A stretch of DNA of 64,000 bases from Cristatella mucedo. Lineage: Eukaryota > Bryozoa > Phylactolaemata > Cristatellidae. This document shows positions 1 to 12,419 of the stretch, in pieces; positions within the stretch are counted from its first letter, which is position 1; each line of letters starts with the position of its first letter. The notes under the pieces are model-generated. The model was not told the origin of the DNA and searched no databases. It was given only the letters and a program-made list of their open reading frames with translations. The stretch is taken from contig WPIO01000006.1 of the NCBI GenBank assembly GCA_009760855.2, positions 6,142,001 through 6,206,000 of the forward strand, given 5' to 3'. The position numbers and the translations under genes were made by a program.

Positions 1-1617
1 ACATGCCGTGGAAGAAATTCCCAGTTAGTAACCCAACGTAGTAGCCACTGAGGCAGCTGCAGCCATACTGTGATAATTTTTTAATGCTTTGTAAATACAT
101 GTATATATTTATTTGTTGAGGGATACTTGAACGACCATTTTGCATGTGGACTAAATCCAATACTGCTTATCTCATCCACTGCACTGGGAAGAACGTTGTT
201 AGCCCATTCCACTCTACTCACGAAACTTGCGTGGCATCAAATGGGTTATCTTGACATTTGATCACACATCCTCGAGACCGCTAGCAAGGCATTAGGTTTT
301 TCTCAAAGGTCGAGACTTGCATTCGTGCAAAATTGACAATTAGAAAAGTTTGTAATGCTTAAAAGAGTTTGCGTGCATTTCAGTGTGCTCATTCATTAAT
401 TGCTCAGTTGCCGGCTAGAGCTGAACGAAGCTGCTTCTCATTATTCGAAAGTGCTAGTCACGTGTTTGGCACGGCTGCTGTAGGTACGACAATGAATACG
501 GCTACAGCCACCGAGTGGTCGACCTGGCTATTCATATGTTCAACGTTGATCAATGCTCCAAGTGATCAAACTCTGGCCACCAGTCGGCTGCCTGTTCGAT
601 GAACTCGTCCTCTCCGTGCTCTGTCACTTTGCTCACCACCCGTGTTTTTAGCTTGTCTCAACCGGTGTATCCCCAATTGTGCATGCATGCTACGTTAGGC
701 CTATCGATCACGGTCGGTATGTGCGTTACTTAGGCCATAAAAGATGCAACCTTTACCCAGTGTGCTAAAAACGAGAGCATATCCAAGCGAGTGGTTGTAC
801 CGTTTTGTTTCGACATTGAAGAATTAGTCACGGCAAGCAGGTTTCGTTTGTCGGTTGTAACCTATTTTTTTGTTAGCTTGATTGGTCGCATCGGACAGTC
901 ACGAAAATGCTGGAAGCATGTTTTTGACAGTCACTACAGCATGATGCTAGCCTTTTCAGGCACAAGACAGCATAGTTGCTGCTTGCTCTGCTGTGGGGCT
1001 TCAATTCACAAAGCTATGTGACACCGACGCACAAGTGAAAAGTGGGGGGGAGCACATCCCAAGTGATGCGAAGTGATGGCTTTATTAGTGCAAGACAGAG
1101 GTTAGCCCCGTAGTTATTATTAACATTTGATCACTTTCTCAAATCTTGAACTGTACAAGCTCACTGTTTAGTAAACCAGTGCATAAGCATAGCATTTCTT
1201 CATTATAAATAATAGAAATGATAGAGCATTTATATTGCGCCCCAAGGGAACTACATCTCTAGGCACGTTACACACATGTAATGGGGAGGAAGCATGTCAG
1301 CTGACTAGTGGTGAGATGATGCAAAATGCAACGTGCTTAAGCAACTGACAATCACACAGATCGAGCAAATGCTGCGGGGGAACAGAAGTGAGGTTTTGCT
1401 TTCTTTGAGGCGACAAGCCGCGGAAAAAAGTGATATCAGTCGGTAGCGAATTTCCGGCTTTAGTTTCTTATGCACAGAAGGCAGGTTCTGCGATGGATTT
1501 GTGGTTGGTTCGAGGCACAGCAAGATGACCAAAGCCAGATAACCGGCGATACTCAAACAAGCCTTGGGAGCAATTATTTCAGATAGTAGAGTAAACCTGC
1601 GCTGCTAGTGTACACGC
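1..1617. other. Intergenic or intronic DNA with no supported gene
   Basis: Short open frames here (for example 369-602 and 1305-1556) have no recognisable domain, low-complexity composition or splice context, and I do not support them. The only recognisable piece is a SINE-II tail fragment near 1228-1275 in minus orientation (gcgccccaagggaactacatctct), listed separately. Confidence 0.6.
1228..1275 (-). repeat. SINE-II 3'-tail fragment
   Basis: The plus strand reads 'gcgccccaaggga...catctct'. This is the reverse complement of the conserved SINE-II 3' region seen at 43625-43768 and 63800-63945. The tRNA-like head is absent, so this is a truncated relic. Confidence 0.5.
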
Positions 1618-1770
1618 CGAGCTGGTTTGGTCCTGTGATTAAGGTAATCGCTCAACCAAGAACAGGGTGAATGTATTTGATGGCTAAGGTCGTTGGCTAG
1701 AGCCCCGTCGCGTATATGAAGCATCTGAATAGAGAGTAAGTTCTCTTAGGGCGCTATACAAATGAATGGT
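1618..1770 (+). repeat. SINE-II copy (tRNA-derived), diverged
   Basis: It starts with 'gagctggtttggtcc', then an A-box-like stretch, a diverged B box ('tagagccccg'), and the SINE-II 3' body ending 'ctcttagggcgctatacaaatgaatg'. Order and spacing match the better copy at 43625-43768. Divergence suggests an old insertion. Confidence 0.65.
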
Positions 1771-4207
1771 ATATTATACAAACAAAGAAACCTAAACATG
1801 AACGAAAATATCTTGAATTCGAAACGATATTTGATGGAAAGCCAGTGCAAATAAATTAAAAGTGGTGTAATGAAGCAGTTAAGACGTCCACGACAGACAT
1901 TTTTTCAGCTGCATATTTATGCAGAAAGTGTAGTGTATTTGTAGGCCTATTGCACGGGCAAGGAGACCTGCAAGTTGTGAATAACAGAAGTCTAGAAAGG
2001 ATGGCGAAAGTGTAAGGGCAATTTTTCTATCATGACAAGGTAACGGAAGGAGAAACAATTGTAGTAAAATAATTAATGGGACGATGGACGTTAAAAAGAG
2101 CAGCTCATGCAAGGAATTCCACGATAGTAGAATATAAGGGTGTTGAGGAAATTGTGAGCTACTAGGAAACGTGCATCGGACATAAGGGAGTAATGATATT
2201 GAGCAAACTCAGATCACGGAACGTGATAAATGATGATTTTTATGGCCTAAACAACTTGTAAATTTTGGTTGGTTCATCCGTTTCACCCTAGCCAAGTCCA
2301 TAATCACGCTTTTTAATGTATATTTCGCAGCAACCAGTTTAATAGAAGAGCTGAAAACAGCCTGGGCTACAGAATCTTATGCGCAGAAATTCATACGCAG
2401 ACAGGAACAATTTTCGAACGTCGGCAACTTGGAAACCTCAAAACCATGAGTCTGTTAGCAACTAAGCAGCCCAATACAAGCTGATGATTGGGGTGACAAC
2501 ATGAAGGACTAATATAAGCAGTGGTCGTGATGATTAGCTCTGATAATTGCTTTTTTAGGTTGTAAACTATGTCAAACAGGGCTTGGGTAGCATGACATGT
2601 ATATCCGGTTAAAAAGGGATTGTGCATCTGCTTACTGAATTTAAGCTTGGGTAATAGGTAGGGACATAGTGCTCAAGGCCCGCTTGGATCAAACCAAGCC
2701 GGGTAAACGATATTATTTAGGCAGCAGACTTAAAACATGGTTTCAGCAGGCGATCGCTTGCTTAGAGTACCAATCAAATAGCAGTTTAGAAACGGGATCC
2801 TATGTTTTAGCGACTTTGATACACAAGCATGACATTTAATAAAGCGTGTAAATTCCAGCCATGTCTAACGCAGCAGTAGACCTGCAGCAAAGTCTCAACA
2901 AATAAAATTTTCTCGATCTATTAATCATATTCAACGTCTCCCAATTTGTGGAACCTTGATGCATCTAGTTACACTTTTGCTGCTTGCTGAGACGCATTCT
3001 TGTGAATTGTACACAGTTTCCATTACAGTGCAGATTGGCGCCTTGTAAATTCAATAACTCGGCCAATAATGCAGGGATTAACATGCAATTTTAAATGTGA
3101 TTACAGCTTTGCTAGTTCAGGGAGTCATTTATGATTTTGGTTTTATAAGTTTTGTTGCAAAACAGTTCTATGATTGCAGAGTATAAATTCAAGATAGTTT
3201 GACAATATGTAAAGCAAAAAATATGCAAATGAAATCAGAAAAGAACTACTGCTGTACTTAGAAAGCTGAGCTTAACTTATATTTCAAATCACTTGCTGAT
3301 TAGCACAGAAGTAGCAGAGTAATGACATTTGAAAGGGACAAGGCTAAGTAAGCTTGACTTGTAAGTTAGCTACTCACTAGCTAACTTTTGGCAGGCAGAG
3401 CATACTGCTGTATGCCAGACAGAACATAACTTCTGATTGGTTTAAATGTATGCTAACATTAAGCATTAAAAAATAAGACCTATAATATTGAAAGATTACT
3501 TGTTTGACCAAAATCGTTAAAAAAGTTTTGCAGCCTAACTATGCAGAACGGGTTAAATGAATGTTGCGACAACAATTTACTACACGTGGTAGCTAAACAC
3601 ACTCACTAATATACATGTTAAAAAGCCGAGCATATGTGATTGAAATAAATTACAATTTAATTATGGGGAAAAAGGAAATAGCTCAATTTTTTCCAACCTG
3701 GCATCAACTGGCATAATGCTAAAACACGACAAGAAGCAAAGTTCGTGATGGTTTTGCATCTCTGAGTAAGCACACTGTGAACCCTCACCCATATGGTTTG
3801 TGATTTACAGCAGACATTACACGAGCTGGATCGACAACGTTTGAGATTTGAGCGTACAATGACATAACAGGACTTCTGTAGATCATGCCAGTCTAGCCTA
3901 GCAAAAGCAAACTCTAGCTTCTATAAAACTCTCGAATGACAGACGCACAGTCTAGAAACTGATGATTATAATTAATCAACCCCAACATTAATCACTCCCA
4001 TGTTGGCTCCTTACCAAGTCATGCATGTAACGATCAAGCAGAACTCTTCTCAAGCTAGCTTGTCAGCAAAATGAACAAAACAGAGAGATCATCTCTAAGG
4101 TAAATCCATCTTAACTGGACTCCTTTCCCTAGGTACCGTTCTCACAAGATACCACTCTCCCTCAATACATCGGAGCAGCTCAATGCCTGCATTCAAGCCT
4201 GCCACCA
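1771..4207. other. Long stretch without supported genes
   Basis: AT-rich DNA with only short spurious open frames. A probable minus-oriented SINE-II head fragment lies near 2668-2705 (it reads 'ggatcaaaccaagccgg'; compare 'ccaaaccagctcgg' in intact copies). I see nothing else there. Confidence 0.5.
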
Positions 4208-4540
4208 GTGACCTCATCAGGAAATCTGTCTTTCATCTCAAAAAAGGATACTAGCCTTCTGCACTCTCTTTTAACCGTCCAGGTGCTGCGATTCGTAGAT
4301 TTCCTTCAATGCGCAGCCAACATAATAAATATTCCTTTAGCCGCAGGTCTTGTGGAATGTGCATCCTTCAAAAAAGCTATTGTTAGGCCACACATTAAGC
4401 AAGCCGCACTAGTCCGGGAGAACTTGAGCAACTTCAGCCTAGTCTCCCTACTGCAGTTCCAATCAAAGATGCCGGAAATAGTATCATCAGACCAACCTAA
4501 CTCTTATGTTAAAACTTCAAAGCTATCAAGTAAGGTATAG
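4208..4540 (+). pseudogene. LINE-B reverse transcriptase fragment (N-terminal RT region)
   Basis: The open frame contains 'FKKAIVRPHIKQAALVREN' followed by 'LSNFSLVSLL'. This is the start of the reverse transcriptase domain (consensus 'K.A.V.PLLKK...D...L.NYRPVS.L') seen in the fuller copy at about 62780-62920 on the minus strand. No catalytic YADD is present. It probably belongs to the same broken insertion as 4955-5712, with the intervening RT palm missing or scrambled. Confidence 0.6.
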
Positions 4541-4954
4541 CCAGATTTTTAACAACCACAGGCTTGAAACTCACGCCGGGATGTTTGTGAGGTAAAAAAA
4601 GAAAAACACAAGACACTGCTGATTATGTTATCAGCTGAATATTAGAAACCCAGTTGCAGTTAACAGCTGCCTTGATAACAACTATGCCATGGAAACAGTT
4701 AGATTTAAGAACAGCCACAGCATGTCACATATTATTATTCAGTAAACGATCCTTAACTGAAGTCACACCAAGGTGCGACAAAAAAAAGCGACAAAAACAC
4801 TCTCAACGCCAGTAAAATAATTATTTGGTAGCTATAAGCTACGATAGGCAGCGAATTCAAAAATATCTATGAACAATATAATTGAAAATGAAGGCACTGG
4901 GGCAAAGAAAGAAATTGGGATATTAGAAAACATATACATAATATTAGAAAATTA

Positions 4955-5712
4955 TGCCTTTTTTGGCTTGTTTAGACAGGGGTACCACATCTAAATTGGT
5001 CCATGCATTTGTGACAATCCGTCTTGATTTCTGAAACTCACTGCTTGCTGGCCTACTGGCCTGTGCACTCAGGCGATTGCAGCTGGTGCAAAACTCTGCA
5101 GCTAGGCTTGTCTGTCGTGAGCGTCGCAGTTGCCACATTACTCCACTTCTCGTTGACATGCACTGGCTAACAGTCAAGCAACGCATTGACTTCGAGGTTT
5201 TGTCACTCACTTTTAGGTCCCTCTATTTCTTGGCTCCAGCCTACCTATCAGATCTGAACCACCACCAGGCTAAGCATTGTTCCACCGGCTATTCGGAATC
5301 TATGCGTTTAACTATACATCGTACAGACCTCAAGTTCTTTGGTGACTGAGCCTTTATTTCGTATGCTCCCAAAGCCTGGAAATCACTCCCGACCTGCGTT
5401 ATGATGTATCCTGACCTCTCCACATATAAAAAGAAACTGAAAACGCATCTATTTATGAAAGAATTTAGTGGGTCCCTGTGATTCGTCCTTTATGTGTTTA
5501 TGCATACTGACACTGGTGCATGCTGCCACTAACCACACTTACATGCTGACCCCGTGCATGTCAGCCCTAACTATGTTATTCTTGTTGTTTATTAAGCATT
5601 CTATGGCTAACCACTGGATCGTGCTTCCTTTGCAGCAAATGTAAAGCCCCTTTAAAAAGATTGAGTTCTCTGAGAGTGCTTTATCAAATTTATTATTATC
5701 ATTATTATTGTA
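4955..5712 (+). mobile_element. LINE-B 3' portion (CR1/L2/Rex1-like non-LTR retrotransposon)
   Basis: The translated frame contains the family's C-terminal signature 'LQLVQNSAARLVCRERRS' and then 'PKAWKSLPTC', split by an in-frame TGA near 5347. It is followed by the LINE-B 3' UTR and the stem-loop end 'agattgagttctctgagagtgcttta', and finishes in an ATT-rich tail at 5690-5712. The 5' part of the element is absent, as is usual for truncated LINEs. Confidence 0.85.
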
Positions 5713-6417
5713 ACTATTTCTCCTATGCCGAGAGCAATATTAGATTAAATCATCTGATCTAAGAGACTGTTATGATAGGTGATCTTTTCCTTGCCTCTAC
5801 GACATGTTGTAGACTTTGGTTCCTATATCCATTTCACCCTGACTATATCTATCGACATGCACTTTACTTTAATTGGCAAACATAGATCAATAAGAGCTGA
5901 AAAGAGAATAGCTGAAAAGCTTACCCAAGCGGCTAAGGCGGTTGACAGTTATGATTACCCGAGTAATACCAGCTGGCAGTGTAATCAAGATATGGCTACA
6001 AAATCGGACTGCATAGAAATTCTTAAGCAGGTTTGGTTTAATTTTCAAATGCAGCAAAAAAATATCTCTTGAAATTGTGAGCCTGTACAGAAACTTTTTA
6101 AATAAATACGAAAAGAATATTGGGCTGATGGACTGAATATAAATGGAGGACCACAAAAGCAGTGGCAGAAAAACAGCACTGATTTTTGTGTGCTTACTAG
6201 TGTTGACAAACAGAGCAGGCATGACATAACGACATATTCAAGGATTATGTAATGGGTAATAAATACCACTCGTCAGTTATTAACCTGAGGTAAATCGTAG
6301 GGACCGAGTGCTCAACGGCTGCGTTCAATACAAATTAAATAGGAACATTTTAAGATTAAGGCAAACTGCAAAAAGTCAAATCGAACGGGTTAAAAGACAG
6401 CCGTTAATAGAAGACTG
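5713..6417. other. No supported gene
   Basis: Both strands show short open frames (5779-6072, 5887-6222) without recognisable domains. Stretches around 6270-6320 faintly resemble 2630-2700 ('gtagggac..agtgctcaa'), hinting at an old unclassified repeat. Confidence 0.4.
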
Positions 6418-6920
6418 CATAATAATAATAATAATAATAATAATAATTCACTTGATAAAGCGCCCTCAGAGAACTTAATCTCTCTCTAGGCGCTTTACAT
6501 TTGCTGCAAAGTGCATTGGCTTTGATAACTCATCCACCAGGCCAAGCATCGTACCACCCGCTTTTCGGAATCCGACAGTTTACCACTACCTCGTTACAAC
6601 CTCAATTCTTATGGAGACCATGCATTTAGTTCGTATGCTCCTAAAACCAGAAACTCCCTCCCGGCTTGCGTCCGAACATCCCCTAACTTGACCACATTTA
6701 AACAGAACTTTAAAACACACCTATTTAGGACAGCATTTAGTGACTCCCTGTGATTCGTCCTTCATGTGCTTATGCGTGCTGGCACTGTGCATGCTGCCAC
6801 TAACCACATTTGCATGCTGACCCTGTGCATGTCACCCCTAACCACGTTGTTCATGTTGTTTATCAAGCATATTATTAATCACGAATCAATCACGTTTTTC
6901 TTTGCAGCAAATGTAAAGTG
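6418..6920 (-). mobile_element. LINE-B copy with 5' inversion
   Basis: An (AAT)n tract at 6421-6446 leads into the minus-oriented LINE-B 3' end (about 6447-6511, 'gataaagcgccctcagagaac'). The adjoining 6530-6918 segment is LINE-B C-terminal and 3'-UTR sequence in the opposite, plus orientation and stops at 'tttgcagcaaatgtaaa' without its own tail. This is the arrangement left by twin-primed reverse transcription. Confidence 0.75.
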
Positions 6921-7849
6921 AGCCCAGAATGAAATCAATGACAACTAATGTGCTTTATTTTAAGGTTATTTCCGCTTTTGTCGTTAATTCATTATGGTAC
7001 AGGTGTGGATTTCTTGCGTGTACTTCCCTAGTTTGTAGTCTCTGGTGTCAGTAGTGCGCTGGTTTCAAGTTTAGCGACGCGTCGCTCGAGTTCCTCCAAT
7101 CGTGCTTAGTTTGGGCTCCCTGTTCCGCAGTAGCCCGTCGCCACTGACGGCTGCCGGCTTAGCTGCGCTCGAATCTTGCTTGAATGCGCTCAGCAGAACG
7201 AAAGCAACTTCGCTGGAAATCTCTGAGAAAGTTTTGAATGGGCAAATGTTGAGTTAAAGGACGCGGAGAAGCCCCCCACCGGGAAGTTTTCGAAACACTC
7301 TGGAGCTTTCCACAAGTTCCAGAAGGTTCCAGTAGCCGAGATTTTTAGAAGTAGCACGATTTACGATTGCTTCTCCCGAGATTAATCTCCCCTATCATGA
7401 ACGACGTGAAAAGCTGTCTGCATAGTGAACCCAAGAGAATTGAATTCTGCGGCTCTTGACGTGCGCTGGCATTAGCGAGCCAAATAATTAATAGGGAGCG
7501 TGCCATTGTGTGTGGGGGGGGGGCAGGGCGAAACGTCGGCTGTGGGCGGAACCACGTGGTGGCAATGGCGCGTGGCCCGCAGAGCCACTTAGTTGAACTT
7601 GGGAGGACGAAGTTTCGATGCATCGCGATTCAGACGTTGCCCCAAATGCCGAGACGGTGACTGGATGCATCCGGTTCATAGGTTAACCCACCTAAACAAA
7701 AGCTGTCAAATTCCGCTTTTCTATGCTACAGAGACGCTTGTGACTGCCAAGTATACATTGGAGGAGCAGATATCATATCCGGGTCACTCGGAATCAAAAT
7801 ATCCACAGGGATTCGGCGTACGTACTCTCTGGCATATGATTTCTTGGCA
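6921..7849. other. No supported gene; short G-run
   Basis: Open frames on both strands at 7345-7856 overlap each other and show no domain. A G tract occurs at 7512-7523. Nothing else recognisable. Confidence 0.4.
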
Positions 7850-8340
7850 GGAATAACAATAATTATAATAGTGCACGTGAAAAAGCACCTCGGAGAACTC
7901 AATCTCTCTCTAGGCGCTTTACATTTGCTGCAAAGGGAAAGGCGATTGAATGGTTAGTAATATCATGCTTGATAAACAAACAAAATGAATAGCATGGTTA
8001 GGGGTGACATGCACAGGGTCAGCATGCAAATGTGGTTAGTGACAGCATGCACAGTGTCAGCACGCATAAGCACGTGAAGGACGAATCACAGGGACCCACT
8101 AAATGCTGTCCTTAATAGGTGCGTTTTTAAGTTCCTTTTAAATGTGGTCAGGTCAGGGGATGTTCTGACGCAGGTCGGGAGGGAGTTCCAGGCTTTGGGA
8201 GCATACGAACTAAATGCACAGTCTCCAAAGGATTTAAGGTTTGTATGAGGTATTTCTAGACTGTTGGATTCCGAAAAGCGGGTGGTACGATGCTTGGCCT
8301 CGTTGGGGAGTGGGCTTTTGCTAATGTCGCAGTACAGCAA
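7850..8340 (-). mobile_element. LINE-B 3' fragment, minus orientation
   Basis: It begins with an ATT-type tail and the stem-loop end ('ctcggagaactcaatctctct'), then the 3' UTR, then a coding remnant that on the minus strand reads '...AKHRTTRFSESNSLEIP' through 'AFSSYAPKAWNSLPTCVRTS'. It is nearly identical to the C-terminus at 61512-61760. 5'-truncated near 8340. Confidence 0.85.
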
Positions 8341-8794
8341 AAAGGGAAGAAGCCTGGCGGCGCGGAAGACTCGCGAAAAAGAAAGGTTTTACACTGAACC
8401 GGAAGTTTTGGAACTAGCAGCGAGCTCTTCCGCTTTTGCGTAGCTGCAGACGATTGAGGGCATAGGCCGTGATCAGTTTGAGCAATGGAAATCGCTGTAG
8501 CTGAGACGCAATTTCGCAAATGCGCGAACTAGCTCGGCTGTCATATTCTTGTCTAAGTATTCTCTGGTTTTTGCAATGATGTAAGCATGTGGCTGGACTA
8601 GAAGGCTTTGCTCTTCTAATATGTGATGCTTTTGTGTGACCGTCACCACCTGCTCAGAATTTAGGTGTCATCTTACACAGCTGCCTAATTTTTAAAAGGT
8701 TCAAAATTCAAAATTAATAAGACTGCTTTCTCAGTTAGCCCTCATGTTTGATCCCTATCTAAGATTAGGAACTCTCTTCAAGGGTGACTTAAGT

Positions 8795-9285
8795 TCTAAC
8801 GTTTACCCACAAGGCCTCCATGGCTCGGCTCCTACATACCCAGCCGAACTGCTGCACCAGTTTCAGCCGTCTGGTGCCCTCGGATCCTGTACGGACAGTA
8901 AATTAGCTGTTCCATTTCTCCGCTTCAAGATCTTTGGCAACAGGAACTTTCGCTCTGCAGGTTCTGAACTGCTGAACTCACATAGAAGATTCTTACGGAA
9001 ACGACATCTGCTGTCCTGCTGCCGACTATGGCGTCCTTTCCAGCGGTCCTGAGCTGCTACTTCCATGCTACTCACTACTTAAATGGCTCTCCTAACTCTG
9101 CTATGCTTCCCACTTTCTCTTTGTTGCGTGAGACGAAGTCTGTTGGCTACGGAATGCGTACCGAAAGCCGCTTAGGCTGTGAGTGCGCTGTACAAAACTC
9201 TCCTGCATAGCACCCACATAGTCTTTATGGCTCTGTAGAGTTACAGACGGAGATACATTATATTAGATTAAATTACATTACATTG
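8795..9285 (+). mobile_element. LINE-A 3' fragment
   Basis: The frame reads 'YPAELLHQFQPSGALGSCT' then 'LAVPFLRFKIFGNRNF', the C-terminal signature of a second LINE family. It is followed by the 3' end 'gttacagacggagatacatta' and a TTACATTACATT tail. Related copies are at 17383-18012, 43880-44296 and 56708-57270 (minus). Frame breaks show that it is dead. Confidence 0.8.
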
Positions 9286-9289
9286 CAAT

Positions 9290-10403
9290 GCTCCTCAGAA
9301 GCAAGGAGGCCGACTTGACTAAGGCGGTAATGTAATAATCTAAGGAAAAGACGTTTTGAAATAGTTCGCCTGGATTGCGGTTGACAGACGTCACTTAAGA
9401 GGGATGCTAGCTGAACCAATCTTGAGGGTCAAAGTCTTTCAAGTTCTGGGCGACTCTAGACTTGTCCATTGCTGTTAGAATGATCCTACCTGCGTTCAGC
9501 TTCGGGATATGGGCATCAATCCACAAGCGAATTTTGTCGATGAAGAGTAGTCCTTCGTTGAACGCCGTAAATTGGTAGTCCTCAGCATGCCACTATACCG
9601 GCCATCCTGAATTTTGGGCATCGCTCCAATCGCTCGAGATAAAATTCTTTCCCTGCTTTCAGTCACATTACAGGATGTCCTCCGGTCTCCCTGTATTTTG
9701 AAATCTTACGTAGGCAGCTGTCACTAGCTTTGCGGTCTCCTTAAAGGCTTAACGTGTAATCCAGCCATATATCGCCTGCTTTAACGCATTGACAGTGCAC
9801 ATGTTTAAGTTATGATTTGAATGTTTGCCGCTCCAATTGGCATTGGTTTCCCTTAAGCCCGGGCTGCGCCGCTCCGATTTGCATTGTTTTTTAGTTAAGT
9901 TCAGATTGACCTAAGCTGCAACCAAATCTTGAAAAACATCAAGATGTACACACGCTTTTTCAGAGTACTGAAAAGGAATTTCTTCATGAGAAGGATATTC
10001 CGTTTCCTGGATCGTCATTCAGCTCTCGTATGTGAGCGTCGTTTCTGGAAAGTATAGAACATATTCATCCCAGGTTGTTCCTCATTCGGTTGCATCGCTT
10101 TGCTGAACGAAGGCGAGAGTAGATGCACGAGAACAAAATACTTCGGCATACCCATCTTTACTCTCACCAGTCCTTCTCTCGTGAGCTGAAACTTGCAACA
10201 ACATTACCTCATTGCCACTATTTACTGAATCTTTCCCGGTCTTTTCCTTAGCTCTTTTGCTCTCTCTCCTTTCCTGTGACGGTGGACTGAACAACTGCAC
10301 CCCAGTCTGCCGTTCGGCCGGATACGTGACTTACTTGCATCTAGTCTAGCTTAGTGCTGAGCTATTCGATTACGATTCGGTGCCGTCCGTCCCAGTGCAG
10401 GCA
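9290..10403. other. No supported gene
   Basis: Single-copy looking sequence. Short open frames have no recognisable product. Confidence 0.4.
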
Positions 10404-10578
10404 CAGTCGACTCTGCGCATACAAATATCGTATATAGGAGTACTTCGCTTATAAGAATAGCAGTTCCACGTCTCAGATTGACGTTCGTTACATAGTCTCA
10501 CTCCGTATATGGGAATATTCTGCCTATAAGAATCGCCATTTGCCGGCCAGAGTGTTTTCTTATAGGCGCAGTCGACTG
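10404..10578. mobile_element. MITE-like element with CAGTCGACT terminal inverted repeats
   Basis: The 175-bp unit begins CAGTCGACTCTGCGCATA and ends with the inverted form (tataggcgcagtcgactg). Inside are two diverged copies of a 'cgtatat(a)gg...tataagaat' segment. The CAGT start is shared by many Tc1/pogo-type elements, but no TA target duplication is evident and there is no transposase, so the class assignment is an inference. Confidence 0.55.
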
Positions 10579-10738
10579 CTGATGTCGGCTGCTTGATCTA
10601 CTACGCTTTAGCTAGCAATATGGAAGAGGGACCAATGTCCACAGTAAGTGCCTGAACTGCAAAGCAACGTCATTCGACGTTAAATTAGGCACTCGAGCCC
10701 TTCTACTGGGCAGTCACTATCTATTCGCTGTCCATCTG

Positions 10739-11290
10739 GTGGCTTTAAAAGTAGTCCGGCGGCAGTCTTCCGGTGATCTTGCATACAAGATAGTATCAAT
10801 TAAACCCTTTAATGGTTGCAGATTATTTCTTCAGTCATGCGTGTTTAAGTTTATGTTTATCATTGCGCCAAAAAACTACTGTACTCCCTTGAATTTCCCA
10901 GGTAATGTAGGAGGTTGCTGTCGCCACATGAAATATCGCCAATCGTTGCTAGTGCATGTCGCAAAACGACCCACGAATGGTTGCTCGCTGTCGTAATCAG
11001 CCGAGCTCTTAGCAAAGTGCTTTGAGGGGGTCACCTTTAGCACGCAGCTTCAAGAATTTTTCAAGAATAAACTGCTTAAAGTTTTGGTATAGGGATAAAT
11101 CAACCTTCCAAAAAACTACTTCTACTCGCTGACCAAACAAAAGTCCCTGCAATTCTCTTAGCAAATAAAAACACTAATGATCTTTCCCACAAACGTTGGT
11201 GACCCACCAACGTGCATATGTCGTCATGATCATGCTTCCTTTACAGCATATTTAAATTGCCCAGAAAGAAACAAATTTTTTCTAGAGATA
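10739..11290. other. No supported gene
   Basis: One 85-codon open frame (10739-10996) starts at a non-ATG codon and shows no domain or flanking splice pattern. I do not call it. Confidence 0.35.
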
Positions 11291-11294
11291 GCTA

Positions 11295-11500
<206 letters not shown>

Positions 11501-11512
11501 AAAATGTCATTA

Positions 11513-11545
11513 TACTCAAGATATCAAGCTCCTCAAATAGTTATC

Positions 11546-11587
<42 letters not shown>

Positions 11588-11630
11588 TATTTTCATGATA
11601 ATTATTTGAGGAGCTTGACATCCTGAGTTG
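11513..11630. repeat. Inverted repeat with a microsatellite loop
   Basis: The left arm contains 'caagctcctcaaatagttat' (from about 11524). The right arm contains its near-perfect complement 'taattatttgaggagcttg' (to about 11620). The loop is (AT)n followed by (GT)n. With lower identity the arms extend outward into 'actcaagatat' and 'catcctgagt'. Confidence 0.8.
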
Positions 11631-12227
11631 CAGAAAGTTGTCACTGCACTGGTACAGCTGCATGTTATCAGCATGCAAATTGAAACAAAAGATACCAACC
11701 TAGCAGCCTAGTTCAGTACCGAATGGAATAGCCTTACGCTCAGTATGCAAGTGTTGATTTCTTTGGTCCAGCACGGATAGAACCATCAATCTAACAAGTT
11801 TATGCTAGTGCTGAATGTACAATCATCAAACTTCATGGTTGTATTACTTTAATGCATTCAGTATCATCAGCCGGTCACTAACTGATCGCAAACTGTTCTA
11901 ATGACTGCAATGCAGCTTGTGACAAACGTTCTTACTAACTTCCCATACAAACTTTTGCGTGTTGTGATGCAGAATGGGATCGCTTTACCAATACAGCTGT
12001 GCGTTTCTTACTTGAAATCTCGTATCCTAGACTGCTAGGTAAGCCACAGTTATCTATTGTAAATCTACTGTTTCTGCTATCCTTGCATGCCTAAATAAGA
12101 GTAAAACTCAGGCAATGAGCTTCTCAACTCCAACATAGGCTCACATCGCCATTGCATCCTGAATAGCCTCTCCTTTTGGTCCGACTATAGGAAAGGTAAT
12201 GAAAGCCGACGTGGGAGTCATTAGTTG

Positions 12228-12415
12228 TGATGGCACACTAGGTAAGGCGGTTGCTCTTTACGACCTCGGTTCAGAGGTCGTGAGTTCGAATCCTGCAGTG
12301 GGCAATCCTTAATAGCCGCTGCAAGCAGTGGTGATAGCCTTTGAGGCTCTTCTGTCTCTAGACAAAAAAGAGGCTGATAAATTAGCTAGTATTTTGTTTA
12401 TACTGTTGTTGTGCA
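12228..12415 (+). repeat. SINE-I copy (tRNA-derived)
   Basis: The head reads 'tggcacactaggtaaggcgg' (A-box like), then a B box 'gttcgaatcc', then the body 'gcaatccttaatagccgctg' and the end 'gaggctgataaattagctag'. Same layout as the copies at 14905-15085, 43325-43500, 14040-14203 (minus) and 55688-55803 (minus). Confidence 0.85.
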
Positions 12416-12419
12416 CCAA

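Noticed and set aside
12228-12310. A functional tRNA gene
   Set aside because: A- and B-box-like sequences exist, but no full cloverleaf is evident and the same unit recurs with a long non-tRNA tail, so it is a SINE head.
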